Shown: positions 58,240-64,000 of the stretch, in pieces
Numbering within the stretch: position 1 is the first letter of the stretch
Layout: each line of letters begins with the position of its first letter
Assembly (NCBI GenBank): GCA_963680875.1
Contig: OY804585.1
Coordinates: forward strand, 49,585,085-49,649,084
Origin: Bathymodiolus brooksi
Taxonomy: Eukaryota; Mollusca; Bivalvia; Mytilida; Modiolidae
Length of the DNA: 64,000 bases
Reading direction: 5' to 3'
Notes under the pieces: generated by a model
What the model was told of the DNA's origin: nothing
The model's database searches: none
What the model saw: the letters and a program-made list of their open reading frames with translations, nothing else
Program-made: the position numbers and the translations under genes

Positions 58240-59412
58240 TTTCAAATCTTTTCACTATTCGACTTGCCTTTCTTCCATATTTTCCATATCATTTCACATT
58301 TCAACTTACTTTTCTTCCATATTTTCCATATCATTTCACAATTCAACTTGGGTTTCTTCTGTATTTTCCATATCTTTTCACTATTCAGCTTGACTTTCTT
58401 CCATATTGTCCATATCTTTTCACTATTCAACTTACCTTTTTTCCATATTTTCCATATCATTTCACAATTCAACCTACTTTTCTTACCCATTTTCCATATC
58501 TTTTCACTATTCAACTTATCTTTCTTTCATAATTTCCATATCTTTTCACACTTTTCTTCTGTATTTTCCATATCTTTTCACTATTCAGCTTGACTTTCTT
58601 CCATATTGTCCATATCTTTTCACTATTCAACTTACCTTTTTTCCATATTTTCCATATCATTTCACAATTCAACCTACTTTTCTTACCCATTTTCCATATC
58701 TTTTCACTATTCAACTTATCTTTCTTTCATAATTTCCATATTTTTTCACACTTTTCTTCTGTATTTTCCATATATTTTCACTATTCAACTTGGATTTCTT
58801 CCATATTTTTCATATCTTTTCACTATTCAACTTGCCTTTCCTCCATATTGTCCATATCTTATCACTAGTCGACTTGCCTTTCTTCCATATTGTCCATATG
58901 ATTTCACAATTTTTTTCTGTATTTTCCATATCTTTTCACTATTCAACTTGGATTTCTTCCATATTTTTCATATCTTTTCACTCTTCAACTTGCTTTTCCT
59001 CCATATTGTCCATATAATTTCACAATTTTCTTCTGTATTTTCCAAATCTTTTCACTATTCAACTTTCTTTTCTTCCATATTTTCCATATCTTTTCAATAT
59101 TCAACTTACTTTTCTTCTGTATTTTCCAAATCTTTTCACTATTCAGCTTACTTTTCTTCTTTATTTTCCATATCATTTCACAATTCAACCTACTTTCCTT
59201 CCTCATTTTCCATATCTTTTCACTATTCAACTTACTTTTCTTCCGTATTTTTCATATCTTTTTACTATTCAACTTGGGTTTCTTCCATATTTTTCATATC
59301 TTTTCACTATTCAACTTACCTTTCTTCCATATTTTCCCTATCCTTGCACTATTCAACTGACTTTTTCTTCTGTATTTTCCAAATCTTTTCACTATGCAAC
59401 TTGCTTTTATTC
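58240..59412 (+). repeat. 42-bp satellite, block 1
   Basis: The unit is about 42 bp, with parts TTTTCCATATCTTTTCACTA, TTCAACTT and (A/G)CTTTTCTTCCATA; shorter units lack the ACTATTCAACTT part. A longer duplication of about 200 bp (58,345-58,545 and 58,550-58,755) shows amplification at a larger scale. Because 42 is a multiple of three, frames stay open through the array on both strands, but the encoded low-complexity peptides are not credible genes. Confidence 0.9.
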
Positions 59413-59614
59413 ATTTCTTACTCCCCCACTTACACAACTCACTCAATGATATTCCCAACATAATTAAGTTTTAAAATTTTCTTGTGATTTAAATTTATTT
59501 CAAAGAATACCCATTGCTCTAAAATATATTGTGTTCTCCAGCTATTTGAAAAGAATATTGGGCAATATTTTCCAGTTATCAGAAACAAACATTAACAGTT
59601 ATGATATCTCCTTT

Positions 59615-59690
59615 ATGTACAAACTGCCATGATATAGCTGTAATATTGTTGAATGTGGAATTAAACACCATAAACCTAACCCTTTATTTA
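59615..59690 (+). repeat. Diverged SINE 3' tail
   Basis: TGCCATGATATAGCTGTAAT, then ATTGTTGAATGTGG and AATTAAACACCATAAAC match the tails at 29,455 and 33,014. The segment 59,413-59,614 before it has no feature. Confidence 0.6.
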
Positions 59691-59696
59691 CAAAGA

Positions 59697-60960
59697 CATA
59701 TACCTAAATAAACATTTGGGGATAACATTTAGCGAGGAAGCAAAATGGAATAAACATGTAGAAAATTTAATCAAAAGTGTCTCTAAACACATATGTGTTT
59801 TGCGTAAATTGAAATATAAATTAAATAGAAAAAAATTAGAGAAATTATACTTAATTTACATTCGACCAATATTTGAGTATGCATGTGAGGTCTGGGACAA
59901 CTGTGGTGTCTCTAATTCGTGCAAATTGGAGAGGCTACAGTTGGAGGCAGCTATAATTATCACCGGACTTCCAATCTTTACCAACACAGAATATCTATAT
60001 AGAGAAACTGGCTGGGAGAGATTGGAAGAAAGAAGAACTAGAAGAAAGCTCCAATTATTATATAATATCCAAAACGGTAGCACACCCTCTTATTTACTCG
60101 ATCTTATTTTCCCAACAATCCAAAGTACGACTATTTATCCCCTTCGAAATGGCAACGATATTATTGTTCCATTCTGTAGACTATCTTTAACTAGAGATTC
60201 TTTCGTCTCAGCTACAGTAAGGGAATGGAATAACCTTAATCTTTCAGTGCGTAATCTTGACACACTATCTAAATTTAAAAAGGCAATCCGCAGTTCAATC
60301 TCAATGCCAATTCCGAGACACTATTCTTATGGTCCTAGAAAACTAAATATAGTTCTAACACAGCTTCGCTGCAATGCATCCTTCTTGAATTACGATTTAT
60401 GTAAAGTAAAAATTTTATCAAATGCTTCCTGTAACTGTGGCGCACCATGTGAAAATTCTCACCATTTCTTTTTTGATTGTGATAAATATACAGATAATAG
60501 GGAAATAATATTTAATAGTCTTAACTGGCTACCTTCTAACATTAATATTGATGTAAATCTACTGACAAAAGGAAGTGATCTCCTAACATATCAAGAAAAT
60601 ATAACTATTTTTAAACATGCTTTTAAATATATTAAAGACTCCAAAAGATTTACAATTGTCTAAATGATCTAAAGAACCTACACACATCTCCAAAAGTATT
60701 TATTCTCTTTTCTTTTTTCTTTATTCTTTTTTTTTCGTATATTGTCTAAACCTATGTTTTTGTATATAATCATTCTTTGTATATTTAACTCTATGCTATT
60801 ATATACATATTATATCATTTCATTGCGCATGCTAATCCATATTGTAAATTATTGTATTCGGGAGAAGACTTCATAAGTTGGAAACACTTGTGTCCGATCC
60901 CTATTTGTTATATTTAGCAAATACAAATATGTTTAAACTAAACCTAAATACCTATCTATC
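59697..60960 (+). pseudogene. 5'-truncated LINE, C-terminal part
   Basis: The frame begins at NKHLGITFSEEAKWNKHVEN (the YLG-type motif just after the reverse transcriptase palm) and ends at the stop at 60,661-60,663. It shows LYLIYIRPIFEYACEVWDNC, LERLQLEAA, VREWNNL, LTQLRCNASFLNYDLC and a finger (CNCGAPCENSHHFFFDC). Thus only the thumb and C-terminal domain survive. The 3' region continues to about 60,960, ending in a repeat of CTATCTAT type. It sits between two blocks of the 42-bp satellite. No catalytic motif is present. Confidence 0.75.
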
Positions 60961-61280
60961 TACATTTTTATCAGAATTATAGATTTTATTCAATTTTTGC
61001 TAGTTATTTTTCTATCTTGATGAGTTTCAAATTTCCACAATCAAATTTATTTTACATAACAGCCTAACACAGTGTTCTATTTTTAGAGCAGTAAGAAAAC
61101 TTACTTCCTGAACAGGGTATTAGTATATATTTACCTGCCAAAGGCAAGCAAATATCTGTATATAAGTTTAAATATATCTATTTTCCTGCCAAGGGCAAGT
61201 ATAACTCTCTGTATATAAGTGTAACAATCGATTTCCAATTAGCCATTTCTTGATGCGTATTATATAGTATTTCTCTTTCT
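60961..61280 (+). repeat. Gap with a 60-bp duplication
   Basis: ATTT(A/T)CCTGCCAA(A/G)GGCAAG followed by CTGTATATAAGT occurs at about 61,130 and 61,183. No gene. Confidence 0.6.
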
Positions 61281-61284
61281 GCAC

Positions 61285-61545
61285 AGGTATATGTCCAAAT
61301 ACAGAGTGATGACCTCCCCCATTTATCCTCCACATAAAGAGTTATGCCCCCTACTGCAGTCTTATCCCCACATGAATAGTTGTGTCCCCTACTGCAGTGT
61401 TAAACCTCCACATAAAGAGTTATTCCCCCTACTTTAATATTATCCTTGCACATACAGAGTTGTAACTTATTCCCCACATAAAGAGTTATGTCCCCTATTA
61501 CAGAGTTTTCCCGTCAGATACAGAGTTATCCACCCTTACTGTAGG
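61285..61545 (+). repeat. Degenerate 33-40-bp minisatellite
   Basis: CCACATAAAGAGTTATG and CCCCCTACTGCAGT(C/G)TTA recur about seven times with variable spacing. Confidence 0.75.
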
Positions 61546-61594
61546 GCATAATGTAAACTTAGATAAATTACATGCAGTATTAATTGTTTTGTAA

Positions 61595-62640
61595 AAAAAA
61601 TACTTTTCTTCCATATTTTACATATTTTTCATATCATATCACAATTTTCTTCCATACTTTCCATATCATTTCACTATTCAACCTACTTTTCTTCCGTATT
61701 TTCCATATCATTACACTATTCAACCTACTTTTCTTCCGTATTTTCCATATCATTTCACAATTTTCTTCTGTATTTTACAAATCTTTTCACTATTCAACTT
61801 GGCTTTCTTCCATATTTTTCGTATCTTTTCACAATTTTCTTCCATATTTTCCATATCTTATCACTATTCGACTTGCCTTTCTTCCATATTGTCCATATCA
61901 TTTCACATTTCAACTTACTTTCCTTCCATATTTTCCATATCTTTTCACAATTTTCTTCCATATTTTCCATATCATTTCACTATTCAACTTCCATTTCTTC
62001 CATATTTTCCCTATCTTATCACTATTCAACCTGCCTTTCTTCCATATTTTCCATATCTTTCCACTATTCAACTTACCATTCTTCCATATTTTCCAAATCA
62101 TTTCACTATTCAACTGACTTTTCTTTCATAATTTCCATACCATTTCACTATTCAACTTACTTTTCTTCTATATTGTCTATATCTTATCACTATTCAACTT
62201 GCCTTTCTTCCATATTTTCCATATCATTTCACAATTTTCTTCTGTATTTTCCAAATCTTTTCACTATTCAACTTACTTTTCTTTCATAATTTCCATATCA
62301 TTTCACTATTCAACTTACTTTTCTTCCATATTGTCCATATCTTATCACTATTCGACTTGCCTTTCTTCCATATTTTCCATATCTTTTCACTATTCAACTT
62401 ACTTTCTTCCATATTTTCCAAATCATTTCACTATTCAACTGACTTTTCTTCCATATTTTCCATATCTTTTCACTATTCAACTTATTTTTCTTCCATACTT
62501 TCCAAATTTTATCACTATTCAACTGACATTTCTTCCATATTTTCCCTATCATTTTACCATTAAACTTACTTTTCTTCCATATTTTCCCTATCTTCACTAT
62601 TCAACTTACTTTTCTTCCATATTTGCCATCTCATTTCACA
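61595..62640 (+). repeat. 42-bp satellite, block 2
   Basis: It has the same unit and orientation as 58,240-59,412, with more units showing TCCATATCATTTCAC and CCTATC variants. It ends abruptly at 62,640, where unique coding sequence begins. Confidence 0.9.
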
Positions 62641-63725
62641 CCCTAGGAGGTGGAAGATATGCAGAACTGACGGAATGGAATGGTACGAAGAGAGTGGATC
62701 TGAGATTTTGGGAAACCGATACGATTCCTACCAAGTATGGTGTCAGCTTGTCTTTGTCACAGTGGAAAGTCTTGTGTAGTGCTACGCAAGTAGTGGACGA
62801 TTTGATCAGTCGAGGGAAAGACGGAAAACCCGTGGACTGGAGATATCATCTGGGAGAAGACGTCTACTTCATCATCAAAGCCCCTCAACTGACAAAAACC
62901 CGCTTAAAAGAAACAATTCACAAAGCTTTCAGTCATAGAAACTATGGCTCAAAATTTGTTGTGTTAGGCTACAATTCCACATATTTTTCAAACAAAATTC
63001 AAAAAGGTAAAACATGCTACTCCGAGGAACAAGTGATCAGTATGCTGGAGTTCCTCATCGATAACATATTTGTCTCCTTTCGAGGGATACTGTTTCAGCA
63101 GGTCGTCGGCATACCAATGGGTACGAATTGTGCCCCTCTTCTAGCCGATTTATTTTTATACACATATGAGTCGGAGCTTCTTCAAAAGCTTGTAAAAGAT
63201 AAGAAGATTCATGACGCTAGAGCCTTTAATTTCACATACAGGTATATTGATGACGTTTTATCTATCAATAATTCTAGATTTGCAGAATTTCTTCCATTGA
63301 TATATCCTCCAGAGCTGGAAGTTAAAGAGACCACAGATACCGCTTCGTCCGCATCATTTTTGGACTTAGACCTCGAATTTGACGACAGTGGTAAAATCAG
63401 AACTAAAATTTGTGATAAACGGGACGACTTCAATTTTAAAATCATAAATTTTCCAAATATGTGCAGCAATATACCAGCTTCTCCTGCATATGGTGCTTAC
63501 ATCTCGTAATTGATTCGATATGCAAAGGACAGTAACACTTATTCTGATTTTCTGAAACGTCATCTTCATCTGAGAAACAGGCTACTGGACCAGGGCTATG
63601 AAAAGATTCGCCTTATTCGATCTCTTAAAAAGTTTATATTCCGATACCAAGATCTTGTCGAAATATATTCCGTCTCTGCAGAAAAGATTATAAGCGATGG
63701 ATTTTCACATAGTGGAAATGTATAA
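62641..63725 (+). pseudogene. PC4-like domain fused to a reverse transcriptase lacking motif A
   Basis: The part at 62,643-62,880 reads GGGRYAELTEWNGTKRVDLR, PTKYGVSLSLSQWKVL and HLGEDVYFIIKAP. It resembles the single-stranded-DNA-binding domain of transcription coactivator PC4. At about 62,885 it passes in frame into a reverse transcriptase: QLTKTRLKETIHKAF, MLEFLIDNIFVSF, GIPMGTNCAPLLADLFLY (motif B), FTYRYIDDVLSINN (motif C with catalytic DD) and SFLDLDLEF. The motif A region that should precede QLTKTRLK is missing, replaced by the PC4-like part. One stop (63,507-63,509) interrupts YGAYIS/LIRYAKD, where relatives have Gln. Motif B resembles Penelope-like elements, but no GIY-YIG domain is seen. 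The family is common in molluscs and fish. Confidence 0.7.
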
Positions 63726-64000
63726 AGATAAGGTGTCAACAAAAATGTCAATAATATTTTTTTATCAATGTGTGACGTAAAAGTGTCTTTGACATTTACT
63801 TCACTGAGTTTGGTGCTGCTTTGACAACTGTTTTACCTGTTTTGTTCAAGTATTGTTATAAATACTGTTATAGTGACAGCCGGAAACTTTGAGCCGTAAT
63901 GAAAGCGGGAGGTTAGGCGCTTTAAAATCTGATTCAACCCACCATTTCTTTAGAAATGCCTGTACCAAGTCAGGGTCATTACGGTTTTCACAGTTTTCCG
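63726..64000 (+). repeat. 3' untranslated region of the reverse transcriptase element
   Basis: It matches 20,685-20,957 closely (GTGACAGCCGGAA, GAGCCGTAATGAAAGCGGGA, CCAAGTCAGGGTCATTACGG). The element continues beyond the window; the other copy suggests another 90 bp or so. Confidence 0.8.

Noticed and set aside
58240..59463. Long Phe/Ser/Ile-rich open frames on both strands (also 61,584-62,640)
   Set aside because: They are products of a 42-bp repeat that is a multiple of three; the peptides are pure repeat.

Overview
This is an AT-rich stretch of animal nuclear DNA, most likely from a bivalve mollusc. The evidence for bivalve is indirect: SINE 3' tails of the kind common in bivalves, non-LTR retrotransposon remnants, a recurrent molluscan reverse transcriptase family, and very few long host genes. 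Nothing bacterial is visible: no operons, no Shine-Dalgarno-led genes, no CRISPR. Much of the window is mobile or tandemly repeated DNA.

Region 1 (1-23,770) appears to be one large DNA element bounded by inverted repeats: positions 1 to about 370 pair with 19,501-19,655 plus 23,571-23,770. Its only large gene runs leftward from an ATG at 18,820 to a stop at 534. An internal coding segment of 2,038-2,039 bp has been amplified into eight head-to-tail copies (A-H, 1,876-18,130). The unique 5' part (690 nt), one 2,039-bp unit and the unique 3' part (1,342 nt) add up to 4,071 nt, exactly 1,357 codons, so the ancestor was a single intronless ORF. The predicted protein has two CxxC...HxxxC modules, a long central region of unknown fold, a region carrying motifs like those of FEN/XPG (PIN-like) nucleases, and a cysteine-rich tail. 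A second element (19,656-23,570) interrupts the right end, and a third (20,105-22,935) with a decayed transposase lies inside the second.

Region 2 (23,771-34,184) holds a reverse transcriptase remnant, a 50-bp satellite with 357-bp higher-order repeats, a 5'-truncated LINE, one apparently intact host-like gene (29,564-30,592, type II membrane protein resembling a glycosyltransferase), a hairpin repeat and a SINE.

Region 3 (34,185-40,030) is a large palindrome: two inverted copies of a 2.6-kb DNA element around a 650-bp spacer, each carrying the same transposase-like fragment and the same small nested MITE.

Region 4 (40,031-52,060) is a patchwork of foldback elements, LINE pieces, a SINE head and a pogo/Tigger-like element split by a decayed LINE.

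Region 5 (52,065-64,000) has a BEN-domain gene with a broken frame, a Helitron-like fragment, foldback elements, a 56-bp perfect hairpin, two blocks of a 42-bp satellite flanking a LINE tail, and finally a PC4-like/reverse transcriptase chimera. The 3' end of that chimera matches the fragment inside region 1. Coordinates of repeat edges were aligned by eye and may be off by a few bases.
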